The notes under the pieces were generated by a model. It was not told where the DNA came from, did not search any database, and worked only from the letters and a program-made list of their open reading frames with translations. From the NCBI GenBank assembly GCA_964545735.1, contig CAZJGS010000007.1:1-40689 (forward strand): a DNA stretch of 40,689 nt. The letters run 5' to 3'. Position numbers and translations under genes: made by a program. The DNA comes from Pleomorphochaeta sp964545735 (GTDB taxonomy: Bacteria; Spirochaetota; Spirochaetia; Sphaerochaetales; Sphaerochaetaceae). Of the stretch, positions 25,001 to 33,142 are shown piece after piece. Within the stretch, counting starts at the first letter, position 1, and every line of letters starts with the position of its first letter.

Positions 25001-26332
25001 ATGAAAAAAGTATGGACTGTTATATTTATATGTTTTTTACTTTTAACTTCCTGCGTAACAAAAAATGAAAGTGTTGTGTTAAAGACTATGCCATCTTGGG
25101 TAACCAATGAGATTGTAGATGAAAATTTAATTTATTATAAAATAAAAGGTAATGGGTTTTCTCTTGGCTCTGCCACGAGCAATGCTATTAATAATTTTTA
25201 TACAACTTTAAATAAATCTGTTGAAATATCTGATAAAGAGACATTTATAAATAGTTTAAGTGAAAATTACGATTATGAACCTTTAACACTTAAAATCGAA
25301 AAAACTTATATAAAACAATATGAAGATAAATCATTTCATATTATTTATTTGGTTTCAGCAAATCGATTAAAAATACAAGCAAGTAAACTAAAAAAGATTG
25401 CAATCACAAAAAAAATAAACCAAGATTTAATTGAATTAGAAAATGAAAGTGATTTCTTATACAGAGAGAATAAAGACTATCAATCTATAAAAGCTTTGAT
25501 TCAAGCATACATTTTAGCAACAGAAACTGGGTTTTTAGAAAAAGCAAAAAACTATTTAAACACAGCTGTTTCAAGAATTTCATCAATAAATATTAGTGTT
25601 TATGCAAAAAATAATAAAAATAGTTTAGAAATTAAACTTAACAGAATTCAGGGATTTATTAATCCATCAGTTAAAAATGCAAAGTTATTGGCTCTGTACA
25701 ACTCCAAAGATATTGATTTTAATAATTATTTGGCAAAACAAGCACTACTACCATTTAAAAATAATAATTTTGTTTTCTACTTGGATAATATAAATATAAA
25801 TCTTAAAGGATTAGTCATTTTTAAGTTAGATTTTACAGAAGAAATATTTAAATTAAAAAAATTAGAATTAACAGAAGCTGCTCAAAGAATTGAAAAAGTT
25901 ATAAATGAAAAAGTTTTTTCCTATGAAACCGTTTCAGATTTTAAAGATAAAAAAGTATTAGTTATAACTATAGAAAACGAAATTAATCAGGATAAAAGAG
26001 AGAGTGTGACAACTGATTTCTTTACAAAAAGGCTTACCGAGTTAGGCGCAACAGTTATAATCAATAGTGATGTTGATATCGATAATTTAGAATTATTAAA
26101 ACCTGAAGCTGATTATGTATTCTTATTTAGAGCAGAAATCGTTGAAAAAGAGGAGGGGATAAGAGCGTTTGTATTATCCCATGGAAGTCTTCAAATATAT
26201 GATTTGTCTAATTTTTATTTAATTTATGATAGTAGTTTGATTGATAGTCTAGCTATTAATGAAACAATGAAAGAAAGTGAAAGAGATTCGCTAATCAATG
26301 TTGCTAAAAGAACTTACCACAATTTTCTGTAA
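25001..26332 (+). CDS. Lipoprotein with an LPP20-like N-terminal region
   Basis: The product has 443 aa. The lipobox is LLLTSC (Cys18). The segment TMPSWVTN followed by GSATSNAINNFYTTL is reminiscent of LPP20/FlgT-like N-terminal domains (P-x-W-V, then an Ala-rich helix). The middle is helical and charged (residues 130-200, TPR-like spacing possible). The C-terminal part from about 310 (KKVLVITIENEIN, then TKRLTELGATVIIN) looks like a separate alpha/beta domain of the kind found in lipoproteins that assist cell-wall synthases, but that is weak. AGGAG precedes the ATG. It is convergent with the GDPD gene, which ends 6 bp away. Confidence 0.65.
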   Translation: MKKVWTVIFICFLLLTSCVTKNESVVLKTMPSWVTNEIVDENLIYYKIKGNGFSLGSATSNAINNFYTTLNKSVEISDKETFINSLSENYDYEPLTLKIEKTYIKQYEDKSFHIIYLVSANRLKIQASKLKKIAITKKINQDLIELENESDFLYRENKDYQSIKALIQAYILATETGFLEKAKNYLNTAVSRISSINISVYAKNNKNSLEIKLNRIQGFINPSVKNAKLLALYNSKDIDFNNYLAKQALLPFKNNNFVFYLDNININLKGLVIFKLDFTEEIFKLKKLELTEAAQRIEKVINEKVFSYETVSDFKDKKVLVITIENEINQDKRESVTTDFFTKRLTELGATVIINSDVDIDNLELLKPEADYVFLFRAEIVEKEEGIRAFVLSHGSLQIYDLSNFYLIYDSSLIDSLAINETMKESERDSLINVAKRTYHNFL

Positions 26333-26338
26333 TTAAAT

Positions 26339-27127
26339 TTATTGTTTAAATAGATTTGTTTTTATTAATTTTTCTGGAACATTAGTTATAATACCAAAGA
26401 CTTTTTTACTTACCAATTCGATAGCTGTTTTTTCATCATCTATGCACCAAGGAAGTACTTGGATATTTTTTTCCATAAAATTTTGTATTGTTGACTCATT
26501 TATAAGATTTGCTGCAGGTTTAGCTATATTGCATTGAAATAATTTATAACCAAGACCATTTCTAAGATAAAAAGGAACAGATTTGTCTTTTGAATAAATT
26601 ATTCCCTCAAGTAAGGAGTGATTAGATATTTTTTCAAAAGTTCTTATAGCCATAGGGTTAAAAGACGTTACTATAACATTGAACTCAAGTTTATATTTTC
26701 TGATTAGTTGCCATAATTTTTGACAAAGTTCTTTGTTTTTTATAACATTACTTTTAATTTCAATATCATATAGAAGATTGTTAGAGAATGTTTGAAAAAC
26801 TTCTTCTAAAGTAGGAATTCTAGTATTTTTAAATTTTTCATCTTTGTGTATACCTACATCCAATTGTTTTATTTCTGTTAAAGTTAAACTTTCTATTTTA
26901 TAATCTTTATTTGTTAATCGTTTTGTTGAAAAATCATGAATTACAACAAGCTCGCCACTTTTTATTAGATGGACATCTAGTTCAATAGCAGGTATATTGT
27001 TTTCAATACATAATTGAAAAGCAGGTAGTGTGTTTTCAGGTGCAAACGAGTTCATGCCTCTATGAGCAAAAAGAATAGGTTTGTCTTTATATTGGTAAAA
27101 TGATCGCATAAATAGAAGATAAGTCAT
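26339..27127 (-). CDS. Glycerophosphodiester phosphodiesterase
   Basis: The product has 262 aa, with no signal peptide, so it is cytoplasmic. The GDPD catalytic core is intact: LFAHRGMNSFAPENT (HR and E), AIELDVHLIKSGELVVIHD (ExD and the catalytic His), and IEIKSN with a metal-binding Glu. It would hydrolyse glycerophosphodiesters from phospholipid turnover to glycerol 3-phosphate and an alcohol. No Shine-Dalgarno precedes the ATG at 27125-27127. A TAAAAT -10-like box ends 7 nt before it, so the mRNA may be leaderless. It is divergent from the M16C protease gene with overlapping promoters. Confidence 0.9.
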   Translation of the reverse strand: MTYLLFMRSFYQYKDKPILFAHRGMNSFAPENTLPAFQLCIENNIPAIELDVHLIKSGELVVIHDFSTKRLTNKDYKIESLTLTEIKQLDVGIHKDEKFKNTRIPTLEEVFQTFSNNLLYDIEIKSNVIKNKELCQKLWQLIRKYKLEFNVIVTSFNPMAIRTFEKISNHSLLEGIIYSKDKSVPFYLRNGLGYKLFQCNIAKPAANLINESTIQNFMEKNIQVLPWCIDDEKTAIELVSKKVFGIITNVPEKLIKTNLFKQ

Positions 27128-27129
27128 AT

Positions 27130-27163
27130 TTGCTATTTTAGCAAGATTTATATACTATAATAA
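27130..27163. promoter_or_regulatory. Face-to-face overlapping promoters of the GDPD and M16C genes
   Basis: Rightward: TTGCTA (27130-27135), 17 bp, TACTAT (27153-27158), with TATAAT shifted at 27156-27161. Leftward: TTATTA (27158-27163 complement), 17 bp, TAAAAT (27135-27140 complement). The leftward -10 overlaps the rightward -35 and vice versa. TTGCTA-TTT-TAGCAA (27130-27144) is a short dyad over one end. Confidence 0.5.
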
Positions 27164-27218
27164 AAATAACTTGCAAAACGTATTTGATTTTGATAGCTTA
27201 ATGATGTGGAGGAGTTTG

Positions 27219-30161
27219 ATGAAACTTCAAAATAAGAAAATTGGTGATGAACTTTTTGGTTTTAAATTGACTGAAATCGAGAAACTTAGTGAATATGAAG
27301 GTTTTGGTTTATTATATAAACATGAAGCTACAGCAATGGAAGTTTATCATGTACTAAATGATGATCAAGAGTTATTCTTTTCCTATATATTTGAAACAAT
27401 TCCAAATGATAATACTGGTGTTGCACATATAATTGAGCATAGTGTTTTATCAGGATCAAAAAAATATCCTATAAGAGATCCATTTATGCAACTTCAAAAA
27501 GGAAGTGCTTGCACTTTTATGAATGCATTAACTTATCCCACTAAAACATTATATCCTGCAGCAAGTCCCTTGGTAAAAGATTTTAATAATATTTTTAATG
27601 TTTATACTGATGCTGTTTTTGCTCCTTTGCTAAGAGAAGAAACTTTTATGCAGGAAGGCATCAGATTACATTGTAATGAAGATGGAGATTTTGCTTACAA
27701 AGGTGTAGTTTTTAATGAAATGCTTGGAGATAGAAATGATGGGGAATATGTAGCAAATAATCTTTGTTTAAGAAGTTTATTTCCTAACACTCCTTATAAT
27801 TATTCCTCAGGAGGAGACCCCTTAGAAATAGTTGATTTAGATTATAAGAAATTTAAATCGTTTTATATGCAATATTATCATCCAACAAATTCAAAGCTTT
27901 TTTTATATGGAAACTTAAAAATTGAACAATATTTAGAAATGTTGAACAAAGATTACCTATCTAATTGTGCAAAAATTAATGTTTCTAAGGAAAGGTTAAT
28001 TCCAAAAAAATGGGAAGAACCTAGAACTTTATCAATAAATTGCCCTAGTAGCGATTCTGATTCAGGATCAATAATAGCAACTTCTTTTGTAACAACAGAT
28101 TCATCAAGTCCATTAGAAGTTATAACTTTATCTTTTATTTATGAGCTAATGCTTGGATCTACAGGTTGCCCATTATATAAAGCTATGCTGGATTCAAAGC
28201 TAGGCGATGATGTCTCAAATATAAGTGGTATTAGTACTGATTATACTTTAATGCCTTTAACCATAGCTTTCTCGGGTGTTAAGGATAAAGAGCCTGAGCA
28301 AATTGAAAAATTTATTATCAAAAACTTAACCACTATTGCAGAAAAAGGTTTTGATAAAGAGTTAGTTGCTGCAACATTCAAAAGACTTAGTTTTCAAATT
28401 CATGAAAAACCTTCATCAGGACCAATGGGCCTGATTGTTTTAAAAAGAGCTTTGAGAGGGTGGCTTAGAGGTCAAAGTCCTTCTAGTACAGTCGAATATA
28501 CTAAAGCAGTTGAAGAGTTAAAACTTAATATGAAGGATAATTCAAGATATTTAGAAGATTGGATTGATATCAATATTCTAAATAATACTCACAGATTATT
28601 ATTTGTTGCTAATCCTGATTCTAAGGCTATGGATAAATATAATGATGAATTAGCAAAAAAAATAAAAAATAAAACTGACAGATTAGAAGATGATGCTAAA
28701 TCCTATTACAAAGAAAAAACTGTAGAATTTTTAGAATTCCAAAATAATAGTGATTCTGTTGACGACTTGTTAAAAGTTCCAAAATTATTGATAAAAGATT
28801 TACCAAGTGATATTCGTTGTCTAAAGCATGAGACATTATCAATTGGGGATCAAAGCGTTTGGCTTATGAAAGAATCTACTAATTCAATTGCCTATTTTGA
28901 TATTTTCGTTCATTTAGAAGATTTAAATCCTCGTGAAATACAACTTTTACCTTTATACACAAAAATTCTTGAAACCTGTAGTGTTGGAGAAATGGACAAT
29001 ACCAAGGTAATGACTGAGGTAATGCATAATACTGGTGATTTTAGTATTTCTTTAGAAGGTGGCTCAAAAACTGATTTAGAAAGATGTCTAGGTGTTATTT
29101 TTAGAGTAAAAATGCTAGGTGAAGATATAGAAAATGGAATCAATTTAACTCAAGAGATAATTAGAGACTCTCATGTTGATGATTACCCAACTATATGGAA
29201 TTCAATAACTGACTTAAAAAATACATACAAATCTGTTGCAACCAGTTCAGGGTATAGATTTTCAACAATTGCAGCTTCGAGCTCTTATTCTGAGAATGCG
29301 AGTTTAATAGAGCAGTTACTTGGTATAAGCCAATGGTTATTTATAGAGTCACTAAAACGTGAAGATGTTTCATCTCTTGCTTTAGAATTTAATGATCTCA
29401 AGAAAAAAATTAATAATTTAGCTAGGATTGAAGTTCATTTAACTTGTGAAGAACCTTTGATAGAGCCTTGTAGCAAAGCCCTAAAAAAATTCTTTAATGA
29501 TTTTGAGGTTAACGAGAAAATTGTAGCAAAAAAAACAACTAATTATTTGTTAAATAATAAGCTTGTTGAAAATAAAAAAGCATTTATTTTACCTTCAAGT
29601 GTAAATCATACAAGTTTTGTTATTCCTTCAAAGCCATTAGGAAGTAAAGAGCATTCAATTCAAAGAATATTATCTTCAATATTATCCGGTAATGACTTGT
29701 GGAATGATATAAGAGTTTTAGGTGGTGCTTATGGTGTTGATTGCCATGTAGAAAGTTTAGAACAGTTGTTTATTTTTATTTCAGCTAGTGATCCAAATTT
29801 AACATTAACTTTTGAGAATTATAAAAAAGCTTTACTAAAATATAGTGAAATTTTAGTAGATCGCTCTTTAATTGATGATGCTATTATAAGTAATGTGGCA
29901 AACGATTTAAAACCTTATGGCCCAAATAAAACTAGTATAATTGACTTTAGACGTATATTGTATAAGATTACTGATAAAATGAGAAAGAGTGCTAGAGAAG
30001 CTATTTTGCTTGTTGATTCTGATGATGTGAGAGAGCAAGCTAAATCTTTGAGCAGTGAAAAAAGTTATTCCTTATCTTTCTTTTGTGATAAAAAAACATT
30101 TGATAAAGAAAATGATAAATTGCAATTAAATGAAGACGATTTAGTTTATCTTCCTATATAA
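27219..30161 (+). CDS. M16C metalloprotease (presequence protease/PreP-like)
   Basis: The product has 980 aa, a single-chain pitrilysin-clan protease of four homologous domains that degrades short peptides in a closed chamber. The inverted zinc motif is HIIEH (H70, E73, H74), with the distal ligand E167 in GVVFNEMLGDRND. NTGVAHIIEHSVLSGSKKYP and the RDPFM segment are diagnostic of the M16C branch. The ATG at 27219 follows GGAGGAG; an in-frame extension to 27171 would include that ribosome site. There is no signal peptide, so it acts in the cytoplasm. The 5' untranslated region from the predicted promoter would be about 55 nt. Confidence 0.93.
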   Translation: MKLQNKKIGDELFGFKLTEIEKLSEYEGFGLLYKHEATAMEVYHVLNDDQELFFSYIFETIPNDNTGVAHIIEHSVLSGSKKYPIRDPFMQLQKGSACTFMNALTYPTKTLYPAASPLVKDFNNIFNVYTDAVFAPLLREETFMQEGIRLHCNEDGDFAYKGVVFNEMLGDRNDGEYVANNLCLRSLFPNTPYNYSSGGDPLEIVDLDYKKFKSFYMQYYHPTNSKLFLYGNLKIEQYLEMLNKDYLSNCAKINVSKERLIPKKWEEPRTLSINCPSSDSDSGSIIATSFVTTDSSSPLEVITLSFIYELMLGSTGCPLYKAMLDSKLGDDVSNISGISTDYTLMPLTIAFSGVKDKEPEQIEKFIIKNLTTIAEKGFDKELVAATFKRLSFQIHEKPSSGPMGLIVLKRALRGWLRGQSPSSTVEYTKAVEELKLNMKDNSRYLEDWIDINILNNTHRLLFVANPDSKAMDKYNDELAKKIKNKTDRLEDDAKSYYKEKTVEFLEFQNNSDSVDDLLKVPKLLIKDLPSDIRCLKHETLSIGDQSVWLMKESTNSIAYFDIFVHLEDLNPREIQLLPLYTKILETCSVGEMDNTKVMTEVMHNTGDFSISLEGGSKTDLERCLGVIFRVKMLGEDIENGINLTQEIIRDSHVDDYPTIWNSITDLKNTYKSVATSSGYRFSTIAASSSYSENASLIEQLLGISQWLFIESLKREDVSSLALEFNDLKKKINNLARIEVHLTCEEPLIEPCSKALKKFFNDFEVNEKIVAKKTTNYLLNNKLVENKKAFILPSSVNHTSFVIPSKPLGSKEHSIQRILSSILSGNDLWNDIRVLGGAYGVDCHVESLEQLFIFISASDPNLTLTFENYKKALLKYSEILVDRSLIDDAIISNVANDLKPYGPNKTSIIDFRRILYKITDKMRKSAREAILLVDSDDVREQAKSLSSEKSYSLSFFCDKKTFDKENDKLQLNEDDLVYLPI

Positions 30162-30166
30162 AAAAA

Positions 30167-30184
30167 TCCCACAGCAAATGTGGA
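30167..30184 (-). terminator. Terminator of the DRTGG gene
   Basis: Read leftwards, CCACA pairs with TGTGG across TTTGC (30169-30183) and is followed by GATTTTTTTAT. The stem is short (5 bp) but the T-run is good. It lies about 28 nt beyond the stop codon and just after the M16C stop. Confidence 0.6.
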
Positions 30185-30211
30185 ATTAATTCTATTATAG
30201 GATAATTTTAA

Positions 30212-30556
30212 CTAATAAATATGTTTTAATCCTTTATTAAATAAAGCACCACTAACTCGATACATTGAAAATCCTGAAGTTATAATTGCTATGTCAAATT
30301 CATTTGCCATAGCAATCATATCTTGACTTGGGATTTTGTTTCTTGCAATAACAATATTTCTAATATCGCTCATTACTGCAGTTCTCACAGCTTGGTTGCT
30401 TGATAATCCTGTTATTAATAGAATATTGTCTTCAAGTAATGTTAGTACATCACTCATCATATCACTCGCGAAGGCAAAATCAACTTCATCTTCCAAGTGA
30501 CTTTCTCCACACAATATTTTTCCTGAACAAAGTTCTAATACATCTTTCAATTTCAT
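30212..30556 (-). CDS. DRTGG-domain protein
   Basis: The product has 114 aa, a stand-alone DRTGG domain (KILCGESHLEDEVDFAFASDMMSDVLTL, then LLITGLSSNQAVRTAVMSDI and AIITSGFSMY). The domain takes its name from phosphotransacetylase N-termini and is thought to sense a nucleotide or metabolite; small versions usually sit inside hydrogenase operons next to HATPase proteins. Here it lies 14 kb away from hydABC. The start is the ATG at 30554-30556: a perfect extended -10 (TGTTATAAT) ends 6 nt upstream and there is no ribosome site, so a leaderless message is predicted. The longer upstream reading would run through this promoter. Confidence 0.8.
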   Translation of the reverse strand: MKLKDVLELCSGKILCGESHLEDEVDFAFASDMMSDVLTLLEDNILLITGLSSNQAVRTAVMSDIRNIVIARNKIPSQDMIAMANEFDIAIITSGFSMYRVSGALFNKGLKHIY

Positions 30557-30562
30557 AGTAGA

Positions 30563-30571
30563 ATTATAACA
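30563..30571 (-). promoter_or_regulatory. Extended -10 promoter of the DRTGG gene (leaderless)
   Basis: On the minus strand the sequence reads TGTTATAAT, then TCTACT, then ATG. The extended TGn element compensates for a poor -35. The expected transcription start coincides with the A of the ATG. Confidence 0.7.
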
Positions 30572-30780
30572 TTTATTTATCATCAAGCATAGTAAATTTT
30601 TATTATCTGTATGGAAATATCGATAAAAATAAAAGCATTTTTTACTATTCATGTGTATAGTTTATTAGTTTATTAAATGATAGACAACTCCAGATTTATG
30701 TTATAGACTTATAAAAAATGATTAATAATAAGTGTTTATTATTTATTAGGAGTGTTCTTGCTTAGGAGTATTTTTATATA

Positions 30781-31284
30781 ATGCCGTTAAAAAAACCATT
30801 TTTAGTTTGTTTTATATTATTTTATATTTCACCAGTAATGTTTGCCATGTCCAATTTTGGCACTTATACCTATAATATTGATACTGTTTTTTCAATGATG
30901 CAGTTATCTTTAATAGAGGATGGATTAAATCCCACGACTGAAGAATTTCAAGATAATGTTGAAAGTGCAAAATCAATGATTTTAGCCTTTGGAGAAGAGG
31001 CCTTTATTTCAAATATGAAAAGCCAATCACCATTTAGTTGCATTGAAATTCAAGCTGATTATTTGGTGCTCAAATTAAATAGTGGTGATTTTAGAATACC
31101 TATTGAAATTCTAGAAAATGAGGTTTTCTCAAAGGCTCCAGATAATTATGGTATAATTTTAGGTTATTTTAAAGATAATAAATTATATTTCAACTTTATC
31201 GTTACTTTTGAAGGCGAAGAACAAGCTTCAATATTAAAAGAAAATAGATCTTTTTACATGATTCCATTTGGAAAACAAGTTTAA
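30781..31284 (+). CDS. Secreted protein of unknown function
   Basis: The product has 167 aa. The N-terminus MPLKKPFLVCFILFYISPVMFA is a signal peptide without a lipobox Cys, so the mature form is periplasmic or exported. The rest is mixed alpha/beta (TVFSMMQLSLIEDG, IEIQADYLVLKLNSGDFRIP, LYFNFIVTFEGE). I do not recognise it. AGGAG lies 10-11 nt upstream of the ATG. Next downstream, after a weak terminator, is the FKBP gene. Confidence 0.65.
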   Translation: MPLKKPFLVCFILFYISPVMFAMSNFGTYTYNIDTVFSMMQLSLIEDGLNPTTEEFQDNVESAKSMILAFGEEAFISNMKSQSPFSCIEIQADYLVLKLNSGDFRIPIEILENEVFSKAPDNYGIILGYFKDNKLYFNFIVTFEGEEQASILKENRSFYMIPFGKQV

Positions 31285-31380
31285 TTTACCATTTTTTGCT
31301 TAATTGTTAATATATTACTGTTAGTAAGTGAAATACCAAAAGTTTAACTAGACTTATTAAATATTCTATTGTAAAGTTTT

Positions 31381-31398
31381 AGAGAAAGTTCTCTTTTT
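31381..31398 (+). terminator. Weak terminator downstream of the secreted-protein gene
   Basis: AGAGA (31381-31385) pairs with TCTCT (31390-31394) around AAGT, followed by TTTT. It lies about 97 nt after the stop, just upstream of the GC-rich FKBP leader. Confidence 0.45.
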
Positions 31399-31410
31399 AA
31401 ATGGTTTGAG

Positions 31411-31477
31411 TCTGGGGGTGGGCAATAACTAGAGGAAAAGAGGCAAACCCCCTGCAACGGAAGGATATATCACCGTG
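31411..31477 (+). promoter_or_regulatory. GC-rich structured 5' leader of the FKBP gene
   Basis: In otherwise very AT-rich DNA, GGGGGT (31414-31419) and ACCCCC (31447-31452) form a perfect 6-bp stem around a 27-nt purine-rich loop. GGTG (31417-31420) can instead pair with CACC (31471-31474) directly before the GTG start. The two pairings are mutually exclusive, so the leader could gate translation. It does not match a riboswitch class I know. Confidence 0.45.
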
Positions 31478-32278
31478 AAGAATTATTCAAAGTATTTTTT
31501 TTCTTTGTTGGTAGTGGCTTTAATATGCTCAAATGCATATGCATTGCCTAATACTGAAAAGAAGAAAGAAGAAAGAGCCGAGTTTATAACTCAAATTGAC
31601 CCAAAATCAGAAATTAAGGTAATCGAAGTAGATACTATTAAAGATTTAGATAATCCAAAATCTTTAGAAGATAAGTTTAGTTATGCATATTCTTATTTAC
31701 TTTATTTATCAACCTTAAGTCAAAATCTAGATATCAATGCTGAATATTATGCAAAAGGTGCTATTGATGCAGCTGAAGGCAAAGCTTTATTTAACGAGCA
31801 AGAAATTGTTGAAATAATACAAGAAATGCAGCAGCAAATGTTAAATCGAGCTCAAAAATTACAACAAATTGAAGCCGATAATAATTTAGAAAAAGCTGAA
31901 GAATTTTTAGTTGAAAATGCTAAGAACAAAGAGGTTTTTGAAACAGGTTCAGGATTACAATACCGCGTAATTCGTGAAGGCCTTGGCAAACCTCCCACAG
32001 TTGAAGATCGAGTAGTAGTTCAATATCAAATATATACTCAAGATGAGGTTTTACTACTTAAAAGTGACGGTGCCAAAAATTTTGAATTAGATTCACTAGT
32101 TCCTGGATTTATTGAGGGTATAGAATTGATGAATGCAGGGGCCAAATATAGATTTTTTGTACATCCAAGACTAGCTTATGGAATGGAAGGAACCAATGAT
32201 ATTCCTCCAAATTCATTATTGATTTTTGATGTAGAATTAAAACAAATACTGAATGATCCTATTTCTTTGGCTATTTGA
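31475..32278 (+). CDS. Periplasmic FKBP-type peptidyl-prolyl isomerase (Mip/FkpA-like)
   Basis: The product has 267 aa starting with GTG, with AAGGA nine nt upstream. The signal peptide is KNYSKYFFSLLVVALICSNAYA. A helical dimerisation domain follows (about residues 65-140: FSYAYSYLLYLSTLSQNLDIN, QEMQQQMLNRAQKLQQIE), then the FKBP catalytic domain from about 155 (SGLQYRVIREGLG, LVPGFIEGIELMNAGAKYRFFVHPRLAYG, IPPNSLLIFDVEL). It should accelerate proline isomerisation and act as a chaperone for exported proteins. In the canonical AYG and P-G-x-x-E-G blocks the key aromatics are retained. The upstream leader is unusually structured. Confidence 0.9.
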   Translation: MKNYSKYFFSLLVVALICSNAYALPNTEKKKEERAEFITQIDPKSEIKVIEVDTIKDLDNPKSLEDKFSYAYSYLLYLSTLSQNLDINAEYYAKGAIDAAEGKALFNEQEIVEIIQEMQQQMLNRAQKLQQIEADNNLEKAEEFLVENAKNKEVFETGSGLQYRVIREGLGKPPTVEDRVVVQYQIYTQDEVLLLKSDGAKNFELDSLVPGFIEGIELMNAGAKYRFFVHPRLAYGMEGTNDIPPNSLLIFDVELKQILNDPISLAI

Positions 32279-32295
32279 AAATAAAGAGGTAATAA

Positions 32296-32895
32296 ATGAA
32301 AGAACAGAGTTTTTTAAAAAAAAATTTAATGATATCAATGATTTTTGGAATAATTATTGCAATTTTTGGAATAGTTTTACTGTTTCAAGGTGCAGAATTT
32401 TTTAGTTTAGTCGTGTTTTTATATGGTTTGATTAGTATTTTTACTGGTGTTAAAGGCTTGATCTTTTCATCAAATTTGCAAGAGCAGAAAAAAACAAAAA
32501 ATGTTAATATTTTCTCATCTGTTTTTAGTATTATTATTGGTATAATAATTATAGCCTATCCATATTTTACTTCTTCCCTTGCTATAAATATAATAATTTA
32601 TTTGTTGGCAGCTCAATTATTAATAAGTGGATTAGGGAATTTATTTAGCTCTTTTGGCTTGAAAAATACCTCCTATGATAGTACATCTCGCCTTGTAAAT
32701 GGATTAATAAATATTGTTATAGCAGCAGTCTTTTTTATTTTCCCAAGTCAAGTTGCTCAATTTTTCTTAAAAGTAATAGGCGTAATTTGTATATTTTATG
32801 GTACATTCCATTTCCTATGGAGTTATAGAATAAGAAAAGTAGAAAAAGAATTTGCAAAAAAAGAAGTCGAAGGTGAATTTGAGAAAGTAGATTAA
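32296..32895 (+). CDS. HdeD/DUF308-like integral membrane protein
   Basis: The product has 199 aa with about six transmembrane helices in two similar halves (IFGIIIAIFGIVLLFQG and VFSIIIGIIIIAYPYF), the repeat pattern of the HdeD family. The C-terminal tail is highly charged (KVEKEFAKKEVEGEFEKVD). The molecular role of HdeD proteins is poorly defined; E. coli HdeD is linked to acid stress. AGAGG precedes the ATG. It lies 17 nt after the FKBP gene, probably co-transcribed. Confidence 0.75.
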   Translation: MKEQSFLKKNLMISMIFGIIIAIFGIVLLFQGAEFFSLVVFLYGLISIFTGVKGLIFSSNLQEQKKTKNVNIFSSVFSIIIGIIIIAYPYFTSSLAINIIIYLLAAQLLISGLGNLFSSFGLKNTSYDSTSRLVNGLINIVIAAVFFIFPSQVAQFFLKVIGVICIFYGTFHFLWSYRIRKVEKEFAKKEVEGEFEKVD

Positions 32896-32963
32896 TAAAT
32901 ATTGATATATTTTATTAAAACGCACAATTATTGTATATTTATTGAATTTTTATTCATAATTTA

Positions 32964-32991
32964 TTGACACTGATAAAATTTTCTATATAAT
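32964..32991 (+). promoter_or_regulatory. his operon promoter
   Basis: TTGACA (32964-32969), a 16-bp spacer and TATAAT (32986-32991): both hexamers are perfect consensus. The leader ATG at 32999 lies 7 nt after the -10, at the expected transcription start. Confidence 0.9.
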
Positions 32992-32998
32992 AAGAAAT

Positions 32999-33052
32999 AT
33001 GAAAACTATCCGAACAATGCATCATCATCTATTCAGTTTTAACCAACTCTAA
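32999..33052 (+). CDS. hisL: Histidine operon leader peptide (17 aa, three consecutive His codons)
   Basis: The reading frame MKTIRTMHHHLFSFNQL runs from the ATG at 32999 to the TAA at 33050-33052. Codons 8-10 (positions 33020-33028) are CAT CAT CAT. An internal in-frame ATG at 33017 could serve as an alternative start. Neither start has a Shine-Dalgarno, but the first coincides with the predicted transcription start, so it should be read as a leaderless message. Ribosome stalling at the His codons when charged tRNA-His is scarce would set the choice between the downstream hairpins, as in enterobacterial hisL. Confidence 0.8.
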   Translation: MKTIRTMHHHLFSFNQL

Positions 33053-33108
33053 GTGGTCTGGATTGTTCGTTATATCCTTATATTCTCCGCTTAGCGGGGA
33101 TTTTTTTT
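33011..33108 (+). promoter_or_regulatory. his transcription attenuator (alternative hairpins and terminator)
   Basis: Pairings seen by eye: CGAACAAT (33011-33018) with ATTGTTCG (33062-33069); ACC-ACT (33042-33048, one bulged A) with AGTGGT (33052-33057); GGAT (33060-33063) with ATCC (33074-33077); AAGTGG (33051-33056) with CCGCTT (33087-33092). The last is incompatible both with the 33042-33057 hairpin and with the terminator CTCCGC (33085-33090) / GCGGGG (33094-33099), whose tail is eight T. A ribosome held on the His codons would mask 33042-33045 and favour the antiterminator. Confidence 0.75.
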
Positions 33109-33142
33109 AACCAAAAGCATTATAATAAATTAGGAGATCAAA

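Noticed and set aside
31399..31480. FKBP leader as a known riboswitch or SRP/6S RNA
   Set aside because: None of the conserved cores I know (for example B12 box, RFN, GEMM, fluoride, SRP loop) is present.
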